NCBI GenBank assembly: GCA_019775845.1
Contig: JADQAV010000017.1
Span: 744,001 to 808,000 of the forward strand
From: Myrmaecium sp. VS I D KN 1
Taxonomy: Eukaryota; Ascomycota; Dothideomycetes; Valsariales; Valsariaceae
DNA length: 64,000 bases
Reading direction: 5' to 3'
Position numbers and translations under genes: made by a program. The stretch's first letter is position 1, and each line of letters begins with the position of its first letter. Below are positions 9,433 through 20,054 of the stretch, piece after piece. The notes under the pieces are model-generated. The model worked only from the letters and a program-made list of their open reading frames with translations, was not told the origin of the DNA and made no database searches.

Positions 9433-12400
9433 ATGTCGTCCTGGTACACAAAGGCCTTCGCGGCCGACAAGCACAAAGTACGTTCCTCTCTCAACCGCAC
9501 CGCGCAGCCAAGCTGACCTATCACCACAGAAAACCGCTGAGCAAGAACGCAACGACGTCACCAAAGCCGCCGCCATCTCGGCCGCCAAGCCGATTCAGAA
9601 AGGCCCAGCCGTCCGCGCATCCGCCAAGCTCTCGAAAAAAGCGAAGGAAATCGGTCGCCGAAACGCGGAGAAGAGCAACAAGCCATTTGAGTACAAGCCG
9701 TTGGATCTGCCGACAGATGGCACGGACAGACCGTTTGCTGCTGCGGCCGAGCAAGCTGCTGCGGGTAAGAGTGCTCTGCAGCAGCAGCAGGGATGGATGA
9801 ACGCGGTTCCGTCGAAGGACTGGTTTGCTCTTCCCGGTGTTGCTCCGACGAATGCTTCGTTCATGCCTTCAGTTCCTGTGAGCAACGTTGTTCCCGCTGC
9901 CACGGTCTCAAACTCTGCTCCGTTTGGTGAAAACGCCAGCTTCTTTCCGACCGAGTCAGCACACAAGACTCCCCTGGGCCCGATCCAGCGCAAGAGATCC
10001 GCGTCGACATCGTTGCCTCCAGCAAAGAAGACCGCAGTCGACACAGAGACCTCCGACGCCGGTAAGGCTCCAAGCACCATCAGTGATGAAGACCACAAGT
10101 TCATGTCTCCCGCCTCCGCTCCCGCCGCGGCTGCTCCGACCATGGCGTCAGACTCTTCTTCTGTAGATATATACAACAGCCTCTTTCCGACTGCTGCGTC
10201 GACAGGCCAGTCTTCTCCTCTAGGCCCGATCCGGCGCAAGAGAGCCGCGTCGGAGTCTTTGGCTCCAGCTCCAGCGAAGAAAACCGCAGGCGGCACAGAG
10301 GCTTCCGATGCCGTGAGGATTCCTAGCATTATCAACGGGGAAGACAACAAGACCAAGTCTTCCAACTCCGCTTCCGCCGCTGTTGCTCCGGCTATGGCTC
10401 CCGCCGCTGTTATTCCGAAATTCACTTTCGCCGCCAATACCAACGTTCCCGTTGCTCACACTGCAGTCGCAGCCCAGACCTTCCCTGCTCGCGCACCCGT
10501 TCCAGCCGCCGAGTCCAGTCTCCCGGTCTTCCCACCAGCTCATCCCGCATTCCCGACCAGCTCTCTCTACCCCATCACCAAGGCTACCACACCAATCTCA
10601 TTCGGAGCTACATCCGCCGTGCCTACTCTTCCAGTCTCCGCACCCGCATACCCTCCCATCACCAACGCTCTCCCACAAACATCCTTCAACTTCAGCGCCA
10701 CAGCCCCCAGCAATCCCACCATCACCTTCCCCGCGCCAGCGCCAGCGTCCATCGCAGCAACACGACTCACATACACATTCACCAGCCGCCTGCAGCAGCA
10801 GCCACGGGCCGCACACGCACCGTTCCATCCCAACCTCTTCAACCCCGCCGCTCCCGCGGCTTCCGTTCGCACCATCGAGAACCCGCTTGGTCTCGCCGAT
10901 TGGCCGCCGAGGGTGGAGGAGAATCTGAATCTCCCGGCGCCGTTGCCGGTGGTGACTGGGTCTGTACCTTCTGCGCCTGCGGCGGAGGAAAGGCCGGATG
11001 TTTCGGCGTTCCCGTCTTCGGTAGAAGCAGAAGAAAACGCTCTACCTGGCTCATTGACAGCCCTACCCCTCGCCTCTACGGAGGTTTCTGCTTCTGATGC
11101 TGGTCCTTCAGTGGGTGGAGAGGGTATGGCGGCAGCTGAGCCTCCTACCACCACTACCAGTACTACTGACACCGCAATCATGACGGAGGAAGACATCATC
11201 GCGGCCTTCGCGGAAGACTTACCGTCTTGGTTATTGCTTCCCTCTTCGGAGGAAGAGGAAGGAGGGGATGTGTCTCCCACCACTACCACTGGAACTGATA
11301 CCGCAATCGTGACGGAGGAGGAGGAAAGGGCTGAGCCTCCTACTACTACCACTACTACTGATACCGCAATCATGACGGAGGAAGATCTCATTGCGGCCTT
11401 TGCTGAGGACTTACCATCTTGGTTGTTGCTCTCCTGTTCGGAGGACGAGGAAGAAAGTGATATGTCTCCCAGCACTACCAGTACTACTAGTGATACCTCC
11501 GATATTACGGAGGAAAATATCATCGCGGCATTTGAGGAGGAGGAAATACCGCCTACTTTACCATCGCCCCCTCCGGAGGAAGGAATGGAAGATGCTCTGT
11601 ATGACCCGACGGCAGCTCCTGCGTTCGCCTCTACAGGGGTTGACGATGATGGTTCTGTTATGGATGTTTCTTTGGTGGGTGGGGAGGGTACAGCGGCAGA
11701 AGTGCCTCTTACTACTGCCACTACTTCTTATATGGACGATATCGCCACGATTACTGAGGAAGATATTATTGCGGCCTTTGAGGAGGGAATACTACCGTCC
11801 CCTCCGAAGGAAGTAAAAGAGAACGCTCGGACCGAGTCGTCCGCACCCTCTTCGGAAGTTATGAATTTTGGTTCTGTTTCGGATTTTGTTCCATTTACGG
11901 GTGTGGAGGGTATGGCGGCAGCTATGCCTCCTACTACTACCAGTACTACCAATACCGCCGTGATTACTGAGGAGGATATTATTGCGGCCTTTTTTAGGGG
12001 GGAAATGTCAACTGCGTTGTCGCCCCCTCCTGAGGAGGGCAAGGAAATTGCCCTGTCCAGCTCATCAGCACCCTCTTCGGAGGGAAGGGATTCCGGTTCT
12101 GTTGCAGGTTTTGTTTCTTTCGAGGGTAGGGAGGTTGTGGCCCCAGTCATGCCTCCTACCACTACTGTTACTACTAATACCGCCGTCATTACTGAGGAGG
12201 ATATTATTGCGGCTTTTGCGGAGGAAACACCGTCTACTTTATTATCCTCTCCTCAGGAGAATGGAAGGGAAGATGGTTTGCATGGTTCGTCGACACCCTC
12301 TTTGGAGGTTGAGGATTCTCGGTTTGTTCCAGGTTTTGCTCCAGTCGTGGGTGCTCAGGCCATGGCGTCCACTGTGCCTCCCACCACCATGATCCCTACT

Positions 12401-13762
12401 ACTACTTTCGACATCACGTCTATTCAGGAAGAAAACAACACTGCGGCCTTTGCGGAGAAAATACCGAGTATTTTGTTGTCCCCCCCTTCGGAGGTTGAAG
12501 CTTCTGTTTTTTCGAGTGTTGTTCCTTTGGCGGATGTGCTGGTCATCACACCATCCATGCCTCACACTACCACCACTACTACGACTACTACTACCACTGC
12601 CGTCATGCCATCTGTGCAAGAGCAATACATCACTGCATCTTCCGCGGAAGTACGCCTACCACATATTCCGTCCTTCCCCTCTGCAGAGCAAGGAAAACAA
12701 AAAGCTCTGCCCAACTCACCAGCACTTCCCACCATCGCCTTTCCAGAGGTTACCCACTATACTCCCTGCGTTGCTCCCGTCGCAAACATGAGAATCATGA
12801 CACCATCCGCGCCTCACACGACCACACCAATCCAGGGAAAAGAAACCCCCTCCGCAATCCCCACACCCCCCAGCTCTCCCATCTTCCCCTCGCCATTGTG
12901 CGATCCTTCGCCGACGCCCGCAATGCCCAGACCCCGCGGCCCCGCTCGGAGCGCCATGCCGTCTGCGGCGGAACGGATTGCGCTGCGGAGGAGGAAGCTG
13001 GAGGAGAGGGAGGAGGAAGAGAGGCAGAGGGTGGCTGAGGAGGAGGCGAGGATGAAGAGGAATGAGGAGGAGAAGATGAAGAGAGACCTGGAGAGGGAGA
13101 AGATGAAGAAGGACCAGGAGGAGGAAGCTCTTGCTGCCCTAGCCGCTGCGGCGGCGACAGCGCCACCGGTGGTCGAAGGCGAGTTTTCAAGGCACTGGCG
13201 CGAGGCGCTGGCGCGTGTTGCTGCCGAGGAGGAAAGGAAGAGGAAGATAATGGAGGAGGAGGAGGCGAGAGCCAAAGAACACGAGGCTCACATGCATCTA
13301 CAAGCTCAGTTCGAATGGGCGATGTTGCTATGGAACCTATTATCCATCTTTGGGTTGTGGGCCTTCTCGGTGGTTGAATGGGCCAGTCCGACCCTGCTCT
13401 CCGTGTCGACCTACATGTACGTGTTCTTCGACGTCGACACGGATTGGTTTTTCGAGCCGCTGGGTGATTTGTTGGATTGCTTGGGTGGGCCGGTGTTGTG
13501 GGGGTTGCTGATGTATGTGTTGGTGGTGGAGAAGGGGAGGAAGGAGAGGTGGAGGCGGATTGTTTTTTCGCGGCTGATGGGCTGGTATATGGCGGGTTTG
13601 GCGGGGGATTTGTGGATGTGGTGGTTTGGAGAGGAGGAGGGTATCAAAGAGAAGGGGGGTATGAAAGAGAAGGGGCCCATGAAAGAGAAGGGAGCTATGA
13701 AAAAGAAGAAGGGGGTTATGAAGGAGAAAGGAGGGAGGAGGATGGTGAGTGTGGTGGAATGA
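9433..13762 (+). CDS. Giant low-complexity protein with TEEDIIAAF repeats, NLS-like motifs, coiled coil and C-terminal membrane segments (hypothetical)
   Basis: The ATG at 9433 starts a 15-codon exon (MSSWYTKAFAADKHK) followed by a 52-bp phase-0 intron at 9478-9529 (GTACGT, CTGAC, CAG). The spliced product is 1425 residues. Residues about 160-270 contain a duplicated block, each copy with LGPI[QR]RKR..PAKK, a bipartite NLS-like pattern. A Pro/Ala/Phe-rich region with FTF and SFG motifs follows. About 553-1116 is an array of nine Thr-rich repeats centred on TEEDIIAAF. A Glu/Arg-rich coiled coil runs about 1159-1272, then several hydrophobic segments at about 1279-1375 and a tail of MKEKG-type repeats. 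The function is not recognised. The plan of short first exon, NLS-like motif, disordered linker, coil and membrane segment matches the 44236 gene and in part the 14847 gene. Inner nuclear membrane placement is a hypothesis only. Confidence 0.75.
11141..12830 (+). repeat. Coding array of nine diverged TEEDIIAAF repeats
   Basis: Core motifs lie near 11183, 11311, 11374, 11506, 11753, 11964, 12191, 12421 and 12611. Early copies are short, about 20-80 codons apart. Copies five to nine have a period of about 63-77 codons. Each begins with a run of Thr, then DTA-[IV]-x-TEEDIIAAF, then LPS..LL..PP or similar. Copy two is truncated after the acidic part, and copies eight and nine are the most diverged. 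The array evidently grew by unequal exchange within the gene. Confidence 0.8.
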
Positions 13763-14846
13763 GAGGGTGGTTGAGGATGAGGGAGAGGATCCGAGAAGTC
13801 TCATGGCAAGTCAATGCAGGTGCGCTGGACGTGCTCTCCGCGGAGCAACCTCATCGTTGCTGATGGTAGATGCATTTCCATGCTACCTTGCTTCTTACTA
13901 AGAGACCGCTCGGATCTGTTCTCTGCTCCTCCCACGGTTCTCCTGGTTTGTAGTGGATACAAGTGGTCTTTCTTTGTGGTCGTCGTGAGCTTAAGGTCTT
14001 TACTAGTTGTTAGTTGCATTTTGACGATTTGTGTAGTTCAACATCCTTTTTGACTAGAATATCAAATACGAGGTTTAGCTGTCAAACTGGCTTCACCACG
14101 ATCCTCCCAGTATATGTCTGTCTCATTCCCAACATTCTCACAATCCAATCTAAGACATCATGTGACCGATGGAGTTGGTATGTTTGTGGAAGGCAACTCG
14201 AATACTCCAAATATCACTATCAAGCAGCTCATACAAATAACAACGTATAACGACCAATATGGACAGGATAGCTTTCACACCAGCCAGTAGCATAGCGTTT
14301 GCCAGTTACTGGTACCTACATCCTCTGAACCGTCGCCATGTTACATATATATATACCACTGGAGCGCTCAGTGAGAACCTCCGTACCCATTACCGCCTCC
14401 CTTGTGTTGGGAATATATATATACATGGACGACGTTATCAATGACTGGACCATTTCACATCAGGCCGTCCTCCATTACTGTTGACACCCCCTATGAAAGG
14501 ATCAGATTTCACCATCGACATGTACAGTACGACAGGTCTTAGGGGACCTAACTCAGCCGCCGGCTGTAACACTGTGACTTCAGCCTCGCGATGAGGCAAA
14601 GCAGGGCCGAAGCTCTACCGAATATATCCACACAGGCACACTTCGAACGCGAGCTCTGTTTCTCAACAATATAGTCCAATCCATACTTCTGCTTGACCCC
14701 CGTTTTCGAATCCCCTGTTTTTAAATCTCCCGTTTCCACATCTCCCCAACTCGAACATCTCTCCCGTGCAAGATCTACCTACCATCACTCCCACCCCAAA
14801 GATCTCAACACCCTACTACCACCACAACCACCCACACCCATCAACC
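13763..14846. other. Intergenic region with promoter of the 14847 gene
   Basis: No coding sequence is supported. Two short alternating TA tracts lie near 14344-14360 and 14408-14424. A TTAAATCTCCC element at about 14722-14732 lies about 125 bp before the next ATG and resembles the TATA region of the 3656 gene. The rest of the right half is a C-rich leader. Confidence 0.5.
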
Positions 14847-16154
14847 ATGTCATATCTCGCAAAGACCTTCCGCACCACTCAAAGCGCCGTAAGTCCCCTT
14901 ACCCCGTCCTCCTACACACCTAAAGTAGCTTTTCTAACACCCTCCCTCACGCCCCCAGTTCCACGGCCACCCATCCCACCGGATCGCCAGGGTACAAGAT
15001 CTCGGGTTGCACACCCCCCAGCACCCCTACAACGACGATCAAGCCCACATGGGCGGTGCGGCACAAGACATGCCCCAGCTATACACGCAAGGTATGTCCA
15101 CTGCATCTTGACCTTTCAAGCGTTGTGTGGCTGCTAATGAGATGTGGTGTAGGGTCTTTCGGGATCGCGCAGGCGGGTGAAGCCTTTGGAACGCAGCGAG
15201 GGGCGAAGCCGTCCAGGGCCATGGCCGGCCATGTATACGATGCCGGCGATGAGGTCGACCAGCTTGCCGCCGGCCTGTCCAGATTGGAGCTCGAGGAGAA
15301 GGAGCTCTGCGACGACGAAGCGAGCCGCATTGGTGCTCAGTTCTCCCGGGATAAACCTAAGATCTTGGACGAGCGATACCAGCCGCCCCTTCTGGCTCAC
15401 GTACAGCCACCAGTTCCCGCCCCAGTTCCCGCCCCGGTCCCCGCCCCGGTCCCCGCCCCTCGGCAGCCATTCATGGACCCAAAACAATGGATGCCAGAGG
15501 GTGTCGCCTACGCACCTTACATCCCGCAGCCCACCTACATCACACCAGCCTGGGCGCCATACCACGACTCCATCCCCCGAGAAGCGGGAGCGGGAGCGCG
15601 AACGGGAAGAGAGACGGTGGAGGGAAATGGAGCGGCAGGCGAGGAGGGAGGAGGAAGAGCGGAGGATGGAGGAGGAGCGTGTGGAAAAAGAGCAAATGGA
15701 GCAGACGGCGCCGGTGCTGATTTCGGCCACGCCGGTGCAGTTCAGCGACCAAGCGTGGTGGTTGCTGCTTGCGCTTATCCTGTTTGGCTGCGTTGGCGGT
15801 GCGGCGGCGGACTGGGTGGATACGTACTGCTGGAGTGCGGAGGGGGAGTTTGGGTTTTGGGCTGGGTTGGGGAGGTGGCTGGGAGGTATAATCGGCGGCA
15901 CGTCTGGGACGTTGCTGCTTATGCTGCTCGCGCTGGGATGGGTGAGGTGGACTTGGAGGTGGGATGCGGAGGACGTGGAGAGAGAGGAGGAGGATTTTGA
16001 TGCAGAAGGAGTGATGCCGACGAGGGAGCTACGAGAAGCTCACAGGGGGGCGACGGGCTTGAGCAAAAAGCCACGCGCGGATGGCACTTCGGTGCATTCA
16101 GCTGCGGATTGCGGACTCCGTCCGCTTGGCTTTGGGAGCGCGCGGGTGGGATGA
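14847..16154 (+). CDS. Coiled-coil protein with two C-terminal membrane segments; apparent one-base frameshift (hypothetical)
   Basis: Exon 1 (14847-14888) encodes MSYLAKTFRTTQSA and is followed by a phase-0 intron at 14889-14958 (GTAAGT, CTAAC, CAG). Exon 2 is 14959-15091, the second intron 15092-15152 (GTATGT, CTAAT, TAG), and exon 3 runs on from 15153. Exon 3 opens in the frame giving GSFGIAQAGEAFG and a PVPA repeat. The continuation with a Glu/Arg-rich coil and hydrophobic segments (WWLLLALILFGCVGG and LLLMLLALGWVRW) is in the next frame. Dropping one C from the five-C run at 15574-15578 joins DSIP to EKRERERER and gives about 391 residues. This is either a sequence error in a homopolymer or a real frameshift. 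A Gly-rich read-through in the first frame ends at 16000 and looks non-native. Function unknown; the exon plan matches the 9433 and 44236 genes. Confidence 0.6.
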
Positions 16155-17520
16155 GGAGCAGAGGGAGTTGACCGAGGATGAGAAAAGCGGACCACAGCGC
16201 CCCCGGCCAATCGAGCATATGAAGGGACCGCAGATGCAGATTCATTTTTCTGCTAGTGGTACCGCCACCATCAATGCATCGCAGCTAGGCTGGGGGACTA
16301 TGCGGACGCTTTGCTCTGGAAGTCGAGCAATGTGAGGAAGAAATAAAGGAAATCTGATGGATAGTTGATGACAGTATGAAATTTAGAAGCAAATGATGCG
16401 AATGATGATTTCAGAAAGTTCCCTGTCGAAGCCATAAAACCATTGGTTCAGGCATTGAGGGTATCAGAGAAGCTCCAAGGCTAAGAAGCAGCTGTCTGCT
16501 GAGCGTTGTCATGTGAGGAAAAGGAAGAGAAGTGAAAAGCGACACAGCGTACGTGGTAGATTGAAGACAAAGACCACTTATACACGATACCAATGGAAAG
16601 GACAAACCAATGCCGACTGGTCAATGAGAGAAATGGCAGTTAGAATGACAGATTCAAACCAGGACTGAAGGGATTCATACACATCCTCGTCGGTCGAGCA
16701 ACAATACCAAGAAGAGGGAAATGAGATTGGACAGATGTTAAAGACTTTATGAAATGGAGAAGCAAGCAATGCACGTGACAGTCTCAGAAGTTCCCTGTCG
16801 GAGCCAGAAATCCTTTGGTTCATGCATTGAGGAAGGGTGACAGAAGCTACCAGGCCAAGAAGGCGCTGTACGCTGAGATTCGCGTGAGGAGAAGAAAGAA
16901 AGAAAGAAAGCAGCGTAGATGGCGGATTGAGAAGCCTCAGCCCAGTTATGTACGAGACGTAGATGAAAATGAAGAAGCAATGTTGACTCGTGAATGAGAG
17001 AGAATTGGCAGTGGAAATGACATATCTCAGCCAGATTGAAAGAAACCTTATCCGTATACGAGTAGGATAGAATGGGAAAGGACCGGTAACATAGACCACG
17101 AAGGCGCCTGAATATGAAAGAGACTCGACCGCTGTGGATATAGAGTGACGGAGCTGTTCACCGATGAGATATACCTAGGCACGCAGTGGATGATGGTTGG
17201 TGGTGAATGTGGAGTGTCGTTGAACGTTGGAGAGATGAGGTCCACCGGCCGCACGGACCACGTGCCCCAGCATCCACCTCTCCCACCTCCACCAACCCCG
17301 TCCGTCCGTCCTCAACTCCATCCGATTCACTATCCAGCGCGCCGCAACCCCTCGGGACTCACAACTTCGTCCGCCCACCGAACGCCCTTCCTCTCTCTCA
17401 CCCTCTTCCACGTCTCCTCTCTCCATCGACCTCTCCACATCCTCCGACCAAGCATCTCCATCCTCCCACCCGCGAAATCCAACCCTCATCCGCCCAGCTC
17501 TCCCGCAACACCAACCCACC
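16155..17520. other. Intergenic region with tandem noncoding duplication
   Basis: No gene is supported. The main content is a diverged tandem duplication with a period of about 370-380 bp (about 16332-17110), followed by the C-rich leader of the Trs33 gene. Short frames on both strands across the duplication resemble each other only because the DNA is duplicated. Confidence 0.6.
16332..17110 (+). repeat. Diverged tandem duplication, two units of about 370-380 bp
   Basis: Unit 1 (from about 16332) and unit 2 (from about 16713) share ordered blocks: TATGAAAT, AGTTCCCTGTCG.AGCCA, TTGGTTCA.GCATTGAGG, GCTGTCTGCTGAG / GCTGTACGCTGAG, and TCAATGAGAGAAATGGCAGT / TGAATGAGAGAGAATTGGCAGT. Small insertions and substitutions are scattered throughout and neither unit keeps an open frame. 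It lies just downstream of the 14847 gene. Confidence 0.7.
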
Positions 17521-18462
17521 ATGTCCCTCCCCGACGCTCTCCACCCACCAACCGGCTCACCAGACACACCCGGCGCGCAACCAGAGCACACCCACCTCAA
17601 CCAATCCTGCCTCGACTTCCTCCTCATCGAGCTGGTTCCCTTCGCCCATCGGATCGCCGCCGAGCTCGCCGAGCGCGACGAAGCCACCCACACCGCCAAA
17701 CGCACCTCCACCACCACCAACACCACAGCAGGAACAACAACAGCAACAACACCGACGACGACAACAGCAGCAGGAGCACCGGCAGGAGGAGACGGGCAAG
17801 GCCTCACCGTCAGCGAGGCCAGCGGGAACAGCGAGGGCGGTGAGGCCGCCGGCCGAGGAAGCAAAGAGAGCGCGGCGGCCACCACCGTCGTTCCCACGAC
17901 CGCCACGACGGGACCCCCAACCAACTCCCTCGACGACGAGGAGACGCGTGAAGCCGTCTTCTACCGACTCGAAAGCATCGGGTACCGCGTCGGGCTCGGG
18001 GTAGCCGAAAAGTGCGTCATTCAACCCCAGACACAACCCCCCCCCCCCCCCCCCCCTGCCCCCTCCAAAACAAAACAGCTAACCCTAGTTCCACCCACCC
18101 ACCACAGGTTCTCCCCCACCGCCCCCTCCCGCCCCACCACCGCCCTCGACAGCATCAAGCTCCTCTGCAAAGACCTCTGGCAGCTGCTCTACCGCAAGCA
18201 GGTCGACAACCTCAAGACGAACCACCGGGGCACCTTCGTGCTGACCGACCACGCCTTCCGGGGTCTGGCGCGGGTCGCCGTGCCGCGCGGTCGCGCCGCG
18301 CACCCAGACACCCTCGCCCGCGCCGCCCCCCTGTTGTTCTTTCCGTGCGGCCTGATTCGTGGGCTCCTTGCCGGACTGGGCGTGGAGGCGTTGGTCACGG
18401 CCGAGACGCCTGGGTTGCCGGCCGCGAGCTTTCAGGTCAGGGTTTTGGGGGGTGGGAAGTGA
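17521..18462 (+). CDS. TRS33: TRAPP complex subunit Trs33 (TRAPPC6 / Bet3 family)
   Basis: TRAPP complexes are tethers and Rab exchange factors for ER-Golgi and intra-Golgi traffic; Trs33 is a Bet3-fold core or adaptor subunit. The N-terminal helix CLDFLLIELVPFAHRI, the segment ESIGYRVGLGVAEK, the block IKLLCKDLWQLLYRKQVDNLKTNHRG.FVL and the C-terminal FPCGLIRGLLAGLGV are family landmarks. A 96-bp intron at 18012-18107 (GTGCGT, CTAACC, CAG) joins AEK to FSPT; it is in frame and contains a 20-C homopolymer, so read-through would not be stopped. The spliced length is 281 residues, longer than usual because of a Thr/Ala/Gly-rich insert at about 55-135 between the first helices. Its 3' end faces the 3' end of cla4. 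Confidence 0.9.
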   Translation: MSLPDALHPPTGSPDTPGAQPEHTHLNQSCLDFLLIELVPFAHRIAAELAERDEATHTAKRTSTTTNTTAGTTTATTPTTTTAAGAPAGGDGQGLTVSEASGNSEGGEAAGRGSKESAAATTVVPTTATTGPPTNSLDDEETREAVFYRLESIGYRVGLGVAEKCVIQPQTQPPPPPPPAPSKTKQLTLVPPTHHRFSPTAPSRPTTALDSIKLLCKDLWQLLYRKQVDNLKTNHRGTFVLTDHAFRGLARVAVPRGRAAHPDTLARAAPLLFFPCGLIRGLLAGLGVEALVTAETPGLPAASFQVRVLGGGK

Positions 18463-20054
18463 AGTGAGCGGGAGGGGATGGGGCGATTGTTTCATTTCAT
18501 CTTCCGCGCTTCCCGCTCCCGCATCCGCCTATCGAGCGCCGAGCGGTGAAGCGTACCCGGTCGAAGAGAAGAGAGAGAGAAGGAGGAGGAATGGCAATGG
18601 CGGGACGCAGTGGCAGAACGCTGAGCGAGAGGCAGAGGACAGAAGTATGCCGAGTGAGCGAGCGAGAAAGTAAATCTGGCTGTTAGACCGCGAACCACCG
18701 GGAGGAGGAATGAAAACGAAGAAAAAGGAGCAAGCAGAGAGCGAGAGAAAGAGACCAATAAGAAGAGGAACGGACGTAGAGGAACGAGGCAGGCGAGATG
18801 GCTGGGATAGTGCTGTTTGCTATATAGTTAATTATACCCCCGTACAAGAAGAAAATACCTCTCATCCTCCCCTCCTGACTTTCTGACCTTCCGACCTTCC
18901 AGCACACCTAAAGGATCATCATGACCGATAAAGAATACGGCGAGGGAAGGGCCTTCTGACAATTCACTCTGAACACACAAGTATAATACCACAAAAAAAG
19001 ATTCATTCACTATATCTCCCCTCCTTTAACCCCCCATCGCCATAATTTTTGGTGAACCCCCTTCTCGACTCCATCCACATCCATCCATCCATCTTCACTC
19101 AAAGTCGCACAGCCCCTATCCACCGTCCATCCGGCCAAATCCATCTTTTAGTACTTCCATCCATCCACCTTGCATCAGATCGCTCTATCTGCATCTCCCA
19201 TTTCACCTAACCTCTTTTTCCCTTCCTTCGATTTTTCTCGATCGACAAGTATCTCCCCGGCCTTCATCCCCCTCTACCTCAAAAAGGGAAAAAGAAAAGT
19301 AGATAAGAAGAAAAAAGGAAAAAGCAAAACAGCATCCACCCACATCAACCACACCACCCCTTCTGCCCCCAGCGAAAAAAGAAAGACGAAAAGGGAATCG
19401 AAAGGGAAAAAAAAAAAAAAAAAAAAAAATCCCATCAGGGAAAAAGCCAAAGAAAGAAAGAAGTTATGCCCATTAATAACGTGTGTGTGTGTGATAAGTA
19501 TGTAGACGAACGGCACCATGTTCCCAAGAGTAAGTAAGTACTTCAGTAAGTAATCGAAAGTGTAGTGTGCCAGTGGTACATGGTACTACGTTGTGAAGGA
19601 AAGAAAAGGGGTATGTCATTCCCAAAGCAAAGCGGAAACGGTGAGTGAAAGGGGTCAGTGAAAGGGAGAAGGAGAGAACTGCTTCCCGGTGTGCGTATGC
19701 GTCGACGGAGAGCAGCAGGCGCCTCGACACACGATGCAGAGAAGGGAAGGGAATGAAGTGGAAGTGCGCAGCCGTAAACTCAACGTCTCGGTACAAAAAG
19801 ACAATGCCATCTCCCAGTCCTTTAGCAAGCAAGGCTTTCCCAAAACTCCATACTCCGATCCCGCGTTGAATCCGAGCGGCATGTCGTAAGCCGGCCAGAG
19901 AGTGTCAGCGTCGACTTGGCTAAAATTGCATGGCGTCCATCGGAACACACGTGCAGCGTAGGAAAGAAAGAAGCGGCGCGGAAGTGGTGTCTTATTGGAC
20001 CAGTCTCTCTCATCACAAAAGTGAAGATGGGCGCCTCGAAAGCTGCACACCACT
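18463..20054. other. Convergent intergenic region between trs33 and cla4
   Basis: About 1.6 kb between two 3' ends. It contains purine-rich sequence (about 18560-18760), a pyrimidine-rich stretch with repeated CATCCATC, an A homopolymer at about 19408-19430 and a short GT microsatellite near 19483-19493. No coding frame is convincing. Both 3' UTRs presumably lie here. Confidence 0.6.

Noticed and set aside
10567-11721. 384-codon minus-strand frame with Val/Ser repeats
   Set aside because: Shadow of the Thr-rich TEEDIIAAF array of the 9433 gene; the repeat is meaningful only on the plus strand.
15411-15466. Possible GT..AG intron that might explain the frame change in the 14847 gene
   Set aside because: Its 56-bp length shifts to the wrong frame, it has no branch site, and it would remove the PVPA repeat.
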